A DNA stretch of 64,000 bases from Viscum album (taxonomy: Eukaryota > Streptophyta > Magnoliopsida > Santalales > Viscaceae). Of this stretch, positions 34,764 to 44,501 are shown in pieces. Positions within the stretch are counted from its first letter, which is position 1, and each line of letters starts with the position of its first letter. A model generated the notes under the pieces. It made no database searches, had not been told where the DNA came from, and worked only from the letters and a program-made list of their open reading frames with translations. A program made the position numbers and the translations under genes. The stretch covers positions 1,909,792,644-1,909,856,643 of the forward strand of contig OY728163.1 of assembly GCA_963277665.1 (NCBI GenBank), written 5' to 3'.

Positions 34764-35879
34764 TCATTCCACCACATCGTTGTCATATTCAACATTGCCA
34801 ATAGTGATCGCATGTGACTTCCCTTTGTCCTTTGCCTTAAGCGGTTTCTCATGTCGATCATCACTAACCCTTGGATTAGGGCATTTATTGGCATAATGTC
34901 CCATCTCCTTGCACTTGAAGCATTGAAGTGTTGGTTGTGCGTTCTCTGCAGTGTTTGCTTTATTCACTTCATTAGAATCCCTTTTTCCATTACTTCGACA
35001 CTCAGCTGCTCGATGACCTTCTTTTCCACACTTAAAACATTTTCTAGTCCCTTTAAGACAATCTCCACCATGCTTCTTTCCACACTTTGTGCATAAGGAA
35101 ACATTCATCTTCTTTTCACCATTATTCTGAGATTTCTCCTTGAACTCCATCTTTCGTTTCTTGTCAAAACCATGAGATGGATATGTAACACCAACTTCCA
35201 TTTCTACCTTGATAGCACAACGCACAATTTCTCCATAGCTACTGAAGTCTCTTATAGCTAATGCCCTTCGAAGACTTGGTTTTAATCCACTGAAAAATCG
35301 ATCAACTTTACTTTCAGGTTGGATGATAATGCCAGATGCATACCTTGCAAGTCTTGTAAAATTTTCTTCGTATATACCAACAGATTCATCATCCTTCTGC
35401 TTCAGCTCAAGAAACTCCTTTTCCATCTTTGTTCGAAGAATACGAGGGAAGTACTTACTGAAAAACAAGTTCTTGAACTCGTCCCATTCCATGGACTCAA
35501 TTTCATCTCTTTGCCTCGTATTCTTGATAAGATTCCACCATTGATCAGCTTCACCTTCCAAACGATATACTGCTAAGATGACTTTATCATGTTCAGAACA
35601 TTGAAGAACTGAAAATATCTTTTCAGTGGTACTGATCCATTGTTCAGCAACAAGTGGATCGGTAGTCCCACTGAAAGAAGGTGGACGTTGCCTCATGAAG
35701 GACTCAATAGAATATTGTTCCCTTCTCTGCTCATTTGGAAGTCCAGAATGATTCATAGCTTGTGTAAGTATAGCAATAAGATTTTGTACTCCATCTCCCA
35801 TAACATTTGTTTGTTCAGGAGGGCAATCATTGCATTTTCCATTGCATTGATCAACACGGTTCCTTCGGGTTCCAGCCAT
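34764..35879 (-). CDS. gag: Gag polyprotein of gypsy G2, intact, 371 residues
   Basis: An uninterrupted frame from ATG at 35879 to a stop at 34764. Residues 12-19 form a small Cys cluster (CNGKCNDC). Residues about 65-225 match the Retrotrans_gag core, with the WI..TEKIFSVL, LEGEADQWW and WDEFKNLFFSKYFP stretches that end in the FFSGLKPSLR segment. A basic linker (about 239-257) leads to three zinc knuckles. The first is degenerate (C263, C266, H270, C274). The other two are canonical CX2CX4HX4C at 281-294 (CFKCGKEGHRAAEC) and 320-333 (CFKCKEMGHYANKC). Gag assembles the virus-like particle and binds the RNA through the knuckles. The frame stops after an acidic tail (DNDVVE) where an autonomous element would run into protease. 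No pol follows. It is the only clearly intact coding sequence in the window. Confidence 0.95.
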   Translation of the reverse strand: MAGTRRNRVDQCNGKCNDCPPEQTNVMGDGVQNLIAILTQAMNHSGLPNEQRREQYSIESFMRQRPPSFSGTTDPLVAEQWISTTEKIFSVLQCSEHDKVILAVYRLEGEADQWWNLIKNTRQRDEIESMEWDEFKNLFFSKYFPRILRTKMEKEFLELKQKDDESVGIYEENFTRLARYASGIIIQPESKVDRFFSGLKPSLRRALAIRDFSSYGEIVRCAIKVEMEVGVTYPSHGFDKKRKMEFKEKSQNNGEKKMNVSLCTKCGKKHGGDCLKGTRKCFKCGKEGHRAAECRSNGKRDSNEVNKANTAENAQPTLQCFKCKEMGHYANKCPNPRVSDDRHEKPLKAKDKGKSHAITIGNVEYDNDVVE

Positions 35880-36125
35880 CGTCTAAAACCCAAAAAGAAT
35901 AGTGTGAGAGGCAAAAATCATGCTAGGGAAAACAACATAATAAAGGGGGAGTACCTTCAATATCTAACATCTTAGGTTTAATTCTATGATCGTTAGCGTA
36001 GTTCTAGTACTATAACCTATACGTATACTTAACCTTAGGGACATCCCTAGACATACCTTAGAAATATCTCTAGGGATCTCACTAAAGTTCTCGCATCCTA
36101 GTTTCCAAAGGTTGACTAAACCTTT
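35880..36125 (-). other. 5' untranslated leader of G2 between primer site and Gag
   Basis: About 250 bp without coding features, placed between the primer site and the Gag start codon. Confidence 0.6.
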
Positions 36126-36137
36126 CCTCTGATACCA
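36126..36137 (-). promoter_or_regulatory. Primer binding site of G2
   Basis: On the minus strand TGGTATCAGAGG, 11 of 12 to the tRNA-iMet primer site, two bases inside the 5' LTR end. Confidence 0.92.
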
Positions 36138-37729
36138 ACTGTAGAGACCCGTATCTTTACTTACATGGACATTACATTACATTTGCGGAATACTTAGTAC
36201 ATAACAAAAACACACACACAAGGATCGTAATAGTTTAGTGTCTTTGGAAACTCGGAACGTAATCTTCTAATCGTGGTGAAAGATCTTCAACATCTCCTAT
36301 AAAGATCTTCCCTTTTTTTTAGCTAAAACCTTTCTTTATATCCTGGGGAAAAGAAAACATAAAAGGGTGAGCTCAAATGCTCAGTAAGGGTAAACAAAAG
36401 AAATATCAATCACATCGTATTCATAAGAACATAACATTTTGGAAATCTTAACCTGCAAAAGAGATCATAATTTCATAACATGGGATAAATCATGGAAGTG
36501 AAATGTAATCACAATAATCATAACTTAAAACATGAAACTTTGTGGCATTCACACATAATCATAGAGAATCATTTCTTGTTAGTCATGACTCATTGCCAAG
36601 ACTATCTTAGTGGACAAAGTCCCTTTCTGAATCGAGTAACCCTCGTTTCAGTCCTGTTTCACTGAACCGGTATAACCTACCGTTCCAGCCCTGTCTATCT
36701 CATGAGATATAAAATCTTTACCCAATGCATTGGAGGGAGATATAGGTCCCACCCATCTCATAATGAATCCTTTCTTATGTGTGCCACATAATCATAAACC
36801 ATACATCATAGCGTAACCCAAAATGGGATTCTTAAACAACATGACATCATAAAACAATTCATATAAGATAAAGGAATTCATAAAAATGTTTCCATAACAA
36901 CATAATCAAATCCATGTAATAATAGGGATAAAAACAGAACCCTTTATTATCTTAGATGGAAAATAATTTTGATAAAACACTTGAACTCCATTCTTGAGGA
37001 AAATATCCTTTATTCTTCAAAAACATTTTTCCTTTAATAACATGTCATACAACTTTAAAATAAAAGAAGTTGATTAAAATAAACTTGAAAACTTTTAAAG
37101 GAAGTTTCTTGTAAATAATGTTTTAAAAATCCATTCATGCCGTATAAGTTAAAAAAACATTCTTCGTACTTTTGTCGGAAAAGTCAAAAAGTACCTCGTA
37201 CGAAAAACGACAAAAGATTCCTTTCATACATATTACTAAAAACTCACCGAAGGGTAAAAATAGATTTAAACAATTGTAGGTGGATGGAAATATTACATAT
37301 TGATGAAACATGGATGTGGATGATAAAATACACCCCAGTAAATACTTACGAATAAACAATCTCGGATAAAAATGAGATTGTGATATTTCCCTTACCTTAG
37401 GTCTGATTTGCTTTGTACGTGTCCGAAGCTCCTGTATAATGGTTTAAATAATGTCATTGACTTATTACAGAATTATATTCATTGTTATGATATCATATAT
37501 GGTTCACTTATGACATTATATTACCCGTTCTTTTGTAAATTCCATGTTAAAGAAGCGTTTTGGGTAAAATCGTTTCTTTTATCGTAGGTGTTTTGACTTG
37601 TTGTTCTTGACATTATTATTACTTATATCATGATTTACTTACTTCCAGAATATAAAATATGATTTATATATCATATATATTCAGTATATATATATATATA
37701 TATAATAGATAGATAAATGAAATGAAAAA

Positions 37730-37773
37730 CACCGTTCATGGAGACGGTAGTCCGTACGTACGCATGAACGCTG
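37730..37773 (-). repeat. Hairpin 1 in the 5' LTR of G2
   Basis: Same arms (CACCGTTCATG / CATGAACGCTG) and same core (37741-37762) as the copy at 30851. Confidence 0.85.
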
Positions 37774-37929
37774 TTTTCCTTTCCCTATTGTCTTGAATGG
37801 AAGTAAGTAGATGAAATACATATATATATATACATAAATCCAGTAGCTTTATAATGTCATATATTTCATTATTATTTCTTATATATACTTTATAATCATT
37901 CTTAAATGGTTAACATGGAGAATGAATCT

Positions 37930-37974
37930 CATCGCGTCGTGGAGACGGTAGTCCGTACGTACGCACGAGCGATG
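37930..37974 (-). repeat. Hairpin 2 in the 5' LTR of G2
   Basis: Arms CATCGCGTCGTG / CACGAGCGATG, core 37942-37963. Identical to the 3' LTR copy. Confidence 0.85.
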
Positions 37975-38115
37975 ATATCATTTCCATAAATATTGAATTG
38001 AATTGGAGTGGATTATACAATATATCAGAATCAATATTATGTTTTAATAACTATGTATAGTTATTCTTTACACCATTATACCCATCCATGTAAGGTGGTG
38101 GTGGAAAATAGATTA

Positions 38116-38160
38116 CACCACGGCGTGGAGACGGTATTCCGTACGTACGCACGCGCGGTG
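38116..38160 (-). repeat. Hairpin 3 in the 5' LTR of G2
   Basis: Arms CACCACGGCGTG / CACGCGCGGTG, core 38128-38149. In the RNA this hairpin would be nearest the 5' end. Confidence 0.85.
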
Positions 38161-38489
38161 ATTTCTTTTTCCGTAGGATAGATAGATGGTGAAATAGGGT
38201 TGTTTCATACTTATAATAACATATCAGTATATGAGTGGTACTGATGTTATTACTTCATAATTAAACAACCTAAGAAGAAGAAGTGGAAGAAGAAATAAAG
38301 ATGAAAGAATTGGTAACGGTGATTACCTCTTCTTTGAAGCGCCTTTTGGAGACCTCCTCTTAGGGAACTAAAATTGGTCTTTGAGGAAGACCAGAACCTC
38401 TAGGATGTTGCTAGGGAAGTGGAGAAGAGATTTTGGCAGGGGTTGGCCGAGCTTGAGTGCTCAAATTGGTGTGAGGAGGAGGGGGAGGA

Positions 38490-38521
38490 GGTGCCCTTTT
38501 ATAAGGGAGGAGAGGGGCACC
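38490..38521 (-). promoter_or_regulatory. TATA box within an inverted repeat, 5' LTR of G2
   Basis: Minus strand TATAAAAG (38503-38496) lies between perfect 7-bp inverted arms GGTGCCC (38490-38496) and GGGCACC (38515-38521). A C/T-rich stretch follows on the minus strand, as expected near a plant start site. Initiation about 30 bp downstream would place all three hairpins in the transcript. Confidence 0.6.
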
Positions 38522-40324
38522 TTAGGAATATCTCAAAATATTATTTTATATTAAAGTAAAAATCGGTTTATAATGGTTCCAAAGGGTCTTATTTCGAAGC
38601 TAAAGTGGGGATGGTTCTAAATCCTATCAACCAATAGGATTTAGACAAGTTTAGGTTCTTATTTTAACCTTATCAATTAGATTTAACTCTAAGTTAAATA
38701 ATTTAACTTTTACCGTGTCTTTTTGTTTTCTTTCACTATATGGTTAATACACTTACTATAACATGCCAAACGAACCCTAAATTGTTTATTATTAATATAT
38801 ATATCCTTATCTAAGTCATTTGTCCGAACCTTAGATTTTTAGGAATAAAATAACAATTAATAATATAATATTTTATTTAAAAACTATTTTGTGTCAATTT
38901 TGACACTATTTGATATATGATTTTTGTGAAAGTCATAACAGAATTATATGTTCGAAACAAGTTGATTAAATCAACACTAATATATCATAGTAACCTAGAA
39001 AATTAGTGGAATTCATAAAAAGTCTCAAATTACATTCATTTGAGTATTTATAACATCAATTATGTTAATATTTCCTTAAAAGGGTAATTACTGCATCATC
39101 GTTGTGTCATAAATAAATTAATTTATTTAAAGTCTAAAAATTATAAATAAAATATAATTATGTAGGAAATCTTTTTAGATTTCTAATGAATATTTATAGT
39201 CGAATTTATCTTATGTATAACCCCATATTAAAAATATTTTAGTGAATAAACTTTGATTTTAACTCTTTTAACTCTTCTTTGAATTAAATAATAATAAATG
39301 TACTAATCTAATCCAAGTGGGCCTAAATGATAATATTTTACACTTAAGGTTGTTTTTGGTCGATATACACTTGTCCAATAGAATTAGGACATGTGTTAGG
39401 GTAATATTAATATCATTCTTACCCTTAATTACCCTATTTACTTTTAACCGTGGTAAATAAAAGTAAAAAGTTACTATTCACCAAAAATTATTTTCATCTC
39501 ATTGAACCACATTTTACTTACTGACATCAACTGTGTCTCTTGGATTTTTGAAATTCCATTCACAGAAGTGGTAAAATTAAGTTTTATGAAAAATTCAGTT
39601 TTTTAACTATCACTTAGTAGTTTCACTATTCATCAAAAATTGATGTTTTTCAGAACAATGCCAAAATTTTATCCTAAGCTATATTTCATATTCCGAATTC
39701 AAAAATGAAGTCTATTTTACCAAATTCATTACATAAAAGTTGCATTAATTAATTTTTATAATTAAATCCCTTTGTTAAAACAAATAGTGTGTTTTTAAGA
39801 AACAATATCTATCAAAAGATTGACAGTTGATTATGTCTGGTTTAAATGTGAAATTACATCCAATGACCAACATTGTATTAAATTGTAAAAATATATTCTA
39901 AATATACTTTAAAACTACTCCAATTAATAATTTATCACTATTAATTATTTCGATTAAAAAAGTTGTTTTTTAGTAATTTTCACTATTCATCAGAATATGA
40001 AAGTTATCCGAAATGTACCAAAATTTCACCTTAGGCTAAATTCGATACTCCGAATCCAAAAATGAAGTTCATTTTGAAAAATAAGATTTACAGAATTTTA
40101 AAAAGTGGTTATTACTATTCATACCGGCTAGTTTTAATAGCATATCGTTGTTTAGTGAAACTCGGTATTGCGTATTACACAGGCTATCGAGGAAGGTCGC
40201 GATTGCGTGTAATGCAAGGCAAGTCAAGGATGCGTGTTGTGCAAGCTCCTTTTGGTGTAGCGTACAAAACAAGACATTAATAAAATTAAAAAGAATATTT
40301 TTTATAAAATCTTGGGCTGTTACA

Positions 40325-40629
40325 CATTGGTTAATGTAGCTAGAAATTTTTGCCTACCTAAATTTCATTAAGTGTCTTGTCCGCCCTATGTATGGGTTAT
40401 GTGAAGGGGATTGTGGATTCTTTCTACTAGGATATCTGTTCGACATGATATTCCAGAACTAATGGTGAGGTCTATTAGGTTATGATAGAATAGTGGGAGA
40501 TTAATAAATTAAATTAAATTTATTATCTAAATTTTGTAATCAAGATAAATTACTATAATTATTATATTGGTTATTATAGAAATGGAAACCCATATGAATT
40601 AGTCTATATCATTGTGATATATATTATAT
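40325..40629 (+). other. Copia B interior immediately after the G2 insertion
   Basis: It starts with the CATT target copy. No coding similarity is seen over about 300 bp. Confidence 0.5.
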
Positions 40630-41425
40630 AAAAATAACCTTCTCACGTACTCAAATTTATAGGAATTGTATGGGCACATGTGCATTATAATACACTATGA
40701 ACTAAAATTATATGTGATGGAAAACCCTCTTCCTGAGGCACCTAAAAATAAGGCTAGTGAGAAAGAACTACCTCTATATATGAAACATTTGGATGGTTCC
40801 AAAAATGGATAATGTGTAGACTATCATCCATTTTTAGTGAACCTTTAAAGTAACATGAGTACTTGGATGCAAATAGAATCATGTCTCACCTTCGTGATAT
40901 TTATTAAGAGTAGGAAAGAAAATAGAGACATGAGATCTGCAATGTTTTGTTCATGTGAAAAATTGGAAATTTAGTTCTATTTTGGAATCATGTAATCAGG
41001 ATGATTGGATACATTGAGCACTTGGATGTCTTTAGATTTAAGATCATTGATAATATGTGAACAAATATCATTTTATCCTCACTGTATAATAGTTTCTCTA
41101 GTTTTATTATTATTTTTATTGTGATTAATAATGAGAATACTCTTTTGAAACTCCTTACTCTTATCCGAAAAGTTGATAAAGATATGAGGGCTAAAAAATT
41201 TGTGGTTCTTATGGTGAATAAGAAAAGGAATAATAATGAGAATGGACCTCAGAATCATCCTAATTCTAAGTCTCTAAGGCACCGTACTTCTAATAAAAGT
41301 AAAATGAAAACACATGAAAAGAAAATGGATAAAGTACATTGTTCATGTGGAAAGAAGGAAACTAGAAGAATAACAACACCCAGCTGAAGAAGAAAGTGGA
41401 AGCTTCAAGTGCATTCATTGTCAAG
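40630..41425 (+). pseudogene. gag: Copia B Gag relic (C-terminal part)
   Basis: Broken readings match a copia Gag. They give PLPEAPKNKASEKELPLYMK, then VRMIGYIEHLDVFRFKIID, then NNENTLLKLLTLIRKVDKDM (the 'TLPELL.ML..AE' helix). An open stretch of 88 codons (41121-41387) ends in a Lys-rich linker and VHCSCGKKETRR. The last piece is where the zinc knuckle should be; its His and last Cys are lost. Stops and shifts are frequent. Upstream Gag is not recognisable. Confidence 0.75.
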
Positions 41426-41489
41426 TGAAATCTTTCAACATATACACATTTAGTATTAGATAAAGCTTATAGTGATAACATATGTATTT

Positions 41490-42000
41490 AAATGTAGGAA
41501 CCAAGTATATTTTATAATATTAATGGAGGATATATGGATTTATATTCTTCCAATAGTGTGAGGATGACTACTCTAGACATTAGAGATGACCACCTTTTGT
41601 TTTCAACTAGGATGGTATTGGTTTTAAAATAATTTTACTATATTCCAACTATTACCAAGAATAGAAATTATGTATCCTACCTAGATACAAATGGTTTTAT
41701 TTTCAAGTTCAGAAATAAAATTTTTTTTTTTTATAAATAAAACATATTTTATAGTGTGGTTCATTTAAATAATGGTCTTTATGTATTAAACTATGAAAAC
41801 CAAGTATTGGAAATTGATAAATAATCAAGTTCACATGACTCAATTTACACCGAGTTGTGGGAAAATTATATTGGTCATGAAAATAAGAAGAATTTGATAA
41901 ATATATATCAAGATGGGTTTTTTTATTCTTTTGAGTTATAACCAATTGACATATTTCATGCTTATTTATAAGTAAAAATGACCAAGTCACATTTGGGTGG
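41490..42000 (+). pseudogene. Copia B protease / pre-integrase relic
   Basis: The reading YYIPTITKNRNYVSYLDTNG near 41640-41695 is the 'cYYVP.i.rNiiS...Ld.dGf' segment between protease and integrase. GLYVLN-like and IYQDGFF-like pieces follow. The protease active-site box (DTG/DSG) could not be read, so that part is lost. Confidence 0.65.
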
Positions 42001-42039
42001 AGAAGGGGAAAGGGCTTCATTGATTCTATAATTAGTGCA

Positions 42040-42960
42040 TACTAATGTGTGTAGATCTTTTCTAGTCGAAGATAGTGGTGGGTATTCTTACTTAAATTAC
42101 TTTTACTGATGATTTAAGTAGATACGGATATGTCTACTTAATGAGGTATAAGTTAGATCCCTTTGAGAAATTCAAGAATGAAGTAGAGAATAAAAATGGT
42201 TAAAATATAAAAAAATTATCAAATTGAGGTTGTGAGTATCTTAACCAATAATTCATCAATTTTTTATGGGAGTGTGGGATTTTATCCCTTATAACAACTT
42301 ATACACCATAGTGTAATGGTTATAGTGTATGGAGGAATTGTGCCTTTCTAGACATGTTATGTTCAATGATTATCCATGAAAGTATTCAATTTTTTTTTGG
42401 GATATGCATTACACACTAAAACACACATTCTAAACTGAGTATAAACTAAGGTTGTCGATGGGATACATTATAAGTTAATAGGTGGAAATATACGTGGGTT
42501 GTCACATACTTGTAAATGGATTTGAGAGTAGTTTTTTAAGGAAAAATTTAATAATAAACTAACACCCCAAGGTGAAAAGTGTATATTTATTGGGTGTCCC
42601 AAGGTAAAAAGTGATAATATCTATATAAAACCTTAAGAAAGAAGGTTTATGTCACATGAAAATCCATTTTTATTGAGAGGGATAATATCCTTGATAAGGA
42701 TAGTGGGAAAAAGATTGAATTTGATTAAATTTATGCTCAAGATACACAAGAGTTAGTGTAAGAATAGATTCTATATATCCCCATGGAAGATGTTTTACCT
42801 GAAATACAATTATTACATAGGAGAACCAGATACGTTATAGAACTAGGATGATATGTTTTTATATTCACCAAATATGGTGGATCATTATTGGTTGAAAATA
42901 ATGATCCTCTTTCCTGCAAGGAGGTGGTAAAGGGATCATAAGTTGTAATATAGAAAGAAA
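42040..42960 (+). pseudogene. Copia B integrase relic
   Basis: ITFTDDLSRYGYVYLMRYK (42090-42150) is the first catalytic-Asp region of a copia integrase, with the FTDD Asp kept. It is followed by FEKFKNEVENKNG, then GCEYLNQ, ECGILS and a TLLDM-like segment, the usual order. In-frame stops and shifts disrupt it. Confidence 0.8.
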
Positions 42961-43129
42961 CCATAAATTACAAGATGGATTCCATGTATTGGAACCAAGT
43001 TTGAGTTTTAGTCAATCCAACGGTTAATATAAATCTTATTGGGTGAAAATGTGTATTCAATATAACACTGTACCTAAAAGGTATAGTAAGTACTTATAAA
43101 ACATAGATAGTGGATAAAGGGTTTAAACA

Positions 43130-44450
43130 GTGTCACAATATTAACTATGGCAAAACCTTTTCTCTAGTTTCCATATTTAAATCTATTGAAATTATACTTG
43201 TCATAACAACTATCCTCGACTATTAGATTTGAAAGATGGACATCAAAACAAATTTATATTATGAGAACCTTAATAAAGATGTCTATATGACAGAACATTA
43301 AGGGTTTATGATTCTAGAAAATTCCAATAAGATATAAAAATTATAGAGATATATTTATGTGTTGAAGAAATTATCTACGAAATGGAACATTTAGTTTTAT
43401 AAATCCATAAGAAAATTAGGTTTCATAAATAATTAATGTGATAAATGTGTCTACAAGTGGTTTAGTGTGAGTGTGGTTGTATTCCTAGTAGTATTTTTTG
43501 AAGATATATTACTTATTGGGAAGGACATATCAGTCTTCCAGTCAATTGAGGACTTATTAAACAATTATTATCTATGATTGACTTAGGAGAAGTAGCCTAC
43601 ATTTTAGGGATCGATATCATTCATGGTTAATCCAAGAGTTTATTTAGACTAAGTCAATATATATACATTGACTAGATATTAAAGACATATAGTATGAAAC
43701 AATCCAATATTTGGTTGGTTCTAGTGTCACATAGTATACATATCTCCAGGAAAAAGTGTCATCAAACAAAATAATAGAGAGAGAGAGAGAATGAGTAAGA
43801 TCCCAAATGCATCTCTGATAGGATCTATCATGAATTCTATATTATGTATTATGTATGATGTTGCCTAATATTTAAGCATGGAATGTAGGTATGAAGCTAA
43901 TATAGGAGAACAAAGTTGATCTATTGTTAAGGTTATCCTTAAGTATCTAAGGCTACTAAGGATATGTTCCTATTATATAAGGGATAAGAGTAACTAAACA
44001 TCCAAGGATATATTAATGATAGTTCCCTACTAATTCATAATAATCTAAAGTCGTGATCAGGATATGACTTCTGTCTTAATAGAGGATTTGTTAGCTATCA
44101 GAGCTCAAAGCATCCAGTTATCACCAATTCTACAGTGGAGTTTGAGTATATAGAATATTTTGATACAACCAAAGTAGTATTTTGGATTCATAGCTTCATA
44201 TAAGATATTTATGTGGTTATTATCAGTAAAGATCCTATCACATTGTATTGGGATAATACTATTGTGGGGATATGAAAATAGAGCTAAGTTCATAACAACA
44301 TATGAAGAGAATACTATTTAAATATCACCTCTTGAGGGATTTTTCCCAAATGGGTGAAGATGTTGTGAGAAGAGTTTTCATGGAAGAAAATATGGTCAAA
44401 CCCTTTTATAAAGCATTATCACAGTAGAACAATGAACATCATGTGAGATC
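43130..44450 (+). pseudogene. Copia B reverse transcriptase and RNase H relic
   Basis: Landmarks in order are KMDIKTNLYYENLNKDVYM (43225-43290), then CVYKWFSVSVVVFLV. The expected YVDD box reads FFEDILLIGKD at about 43490-43525, so Y, V and the first Asp are changed. Further on are SRVYLD, SRYQ-like and KATKDMFLLY pieces, then the RNase H segments SGYDFCLNRG and YWDNTIVGI near 44060-44280. The order and spacing fit a full RT-RNase H; stops are many. Confidence 0.8.
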
Positions 44451-44490
44451 TGGCAGAAAAAAAAAGGTTGTTAGTATTTGGATTTAGTAC

Positions 44491-44501
44491 AAGTAGAGTT
44501 C
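44491..44501 (+). promoter_or_regulatory. Degenerate polypurine tract of copia B
   Basis: AAGTAGAGTTC stands where related copia elements have AAGTGGGAGAT. The LTR begins right after it. Confidence 0.55.

Larger units (their letters stand above)
29264..40324 (-). mobile_element. Gypsy element G2: young, gag-only, 4.18-kb LTRs (TR-GAG type)
   Basis: An 11,061-bp complete element on the minus strand. Its 5' LTR is 36140-40324, primer site 36126-36137, Gag 34764-35879, polypurine tract 33446-33458 and 3' LTR 29264-33445. It is flanked by CATT on both sides (29260-29263 and 40325-40328). The LTRs differ at about 1% of positions where I compared them, mostly single substitutions, so insertion is recent compared with everything around it. 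The 3' end on the minus strand (TTTCGAGGGCGAAATTC, then TTTTAAGGGGGGTAGAA and TGTAACAGCCC) is the signature end of Tekay/Del chromoviruses. It has no protease, RT, RNase H or integrase, so it must have moved with enzymes supplied in trans. Confidence 0.93.
36140..40324 (-). mobile_element. 5' LTR of gypsy G2
   Basis: 4,185 bp, starting (minus strand) TGTAACAGCCCAAGATTTT and ending GTCTCTACA. It contains the predicted promoter and, downstream of it, three hairpins that should be part of the genomic RNA leader. A large share of the element's 11 kb is LTR. Confidence 0.95.

Noticed and set aside
34851..35975. Several open frames on the plus strand across the Gag region
   Set aside because: They are antisense shadows of the intact Gag. 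Gag has zinc knuckles and full family resemblance, and the plus-strand frames have none.
42737..42964. Minus-strand frames within copia B (also 41709-42020 and 44105-44293)
   Set aside because: Antisense to recognisable copia pol relics. No domain of their own.
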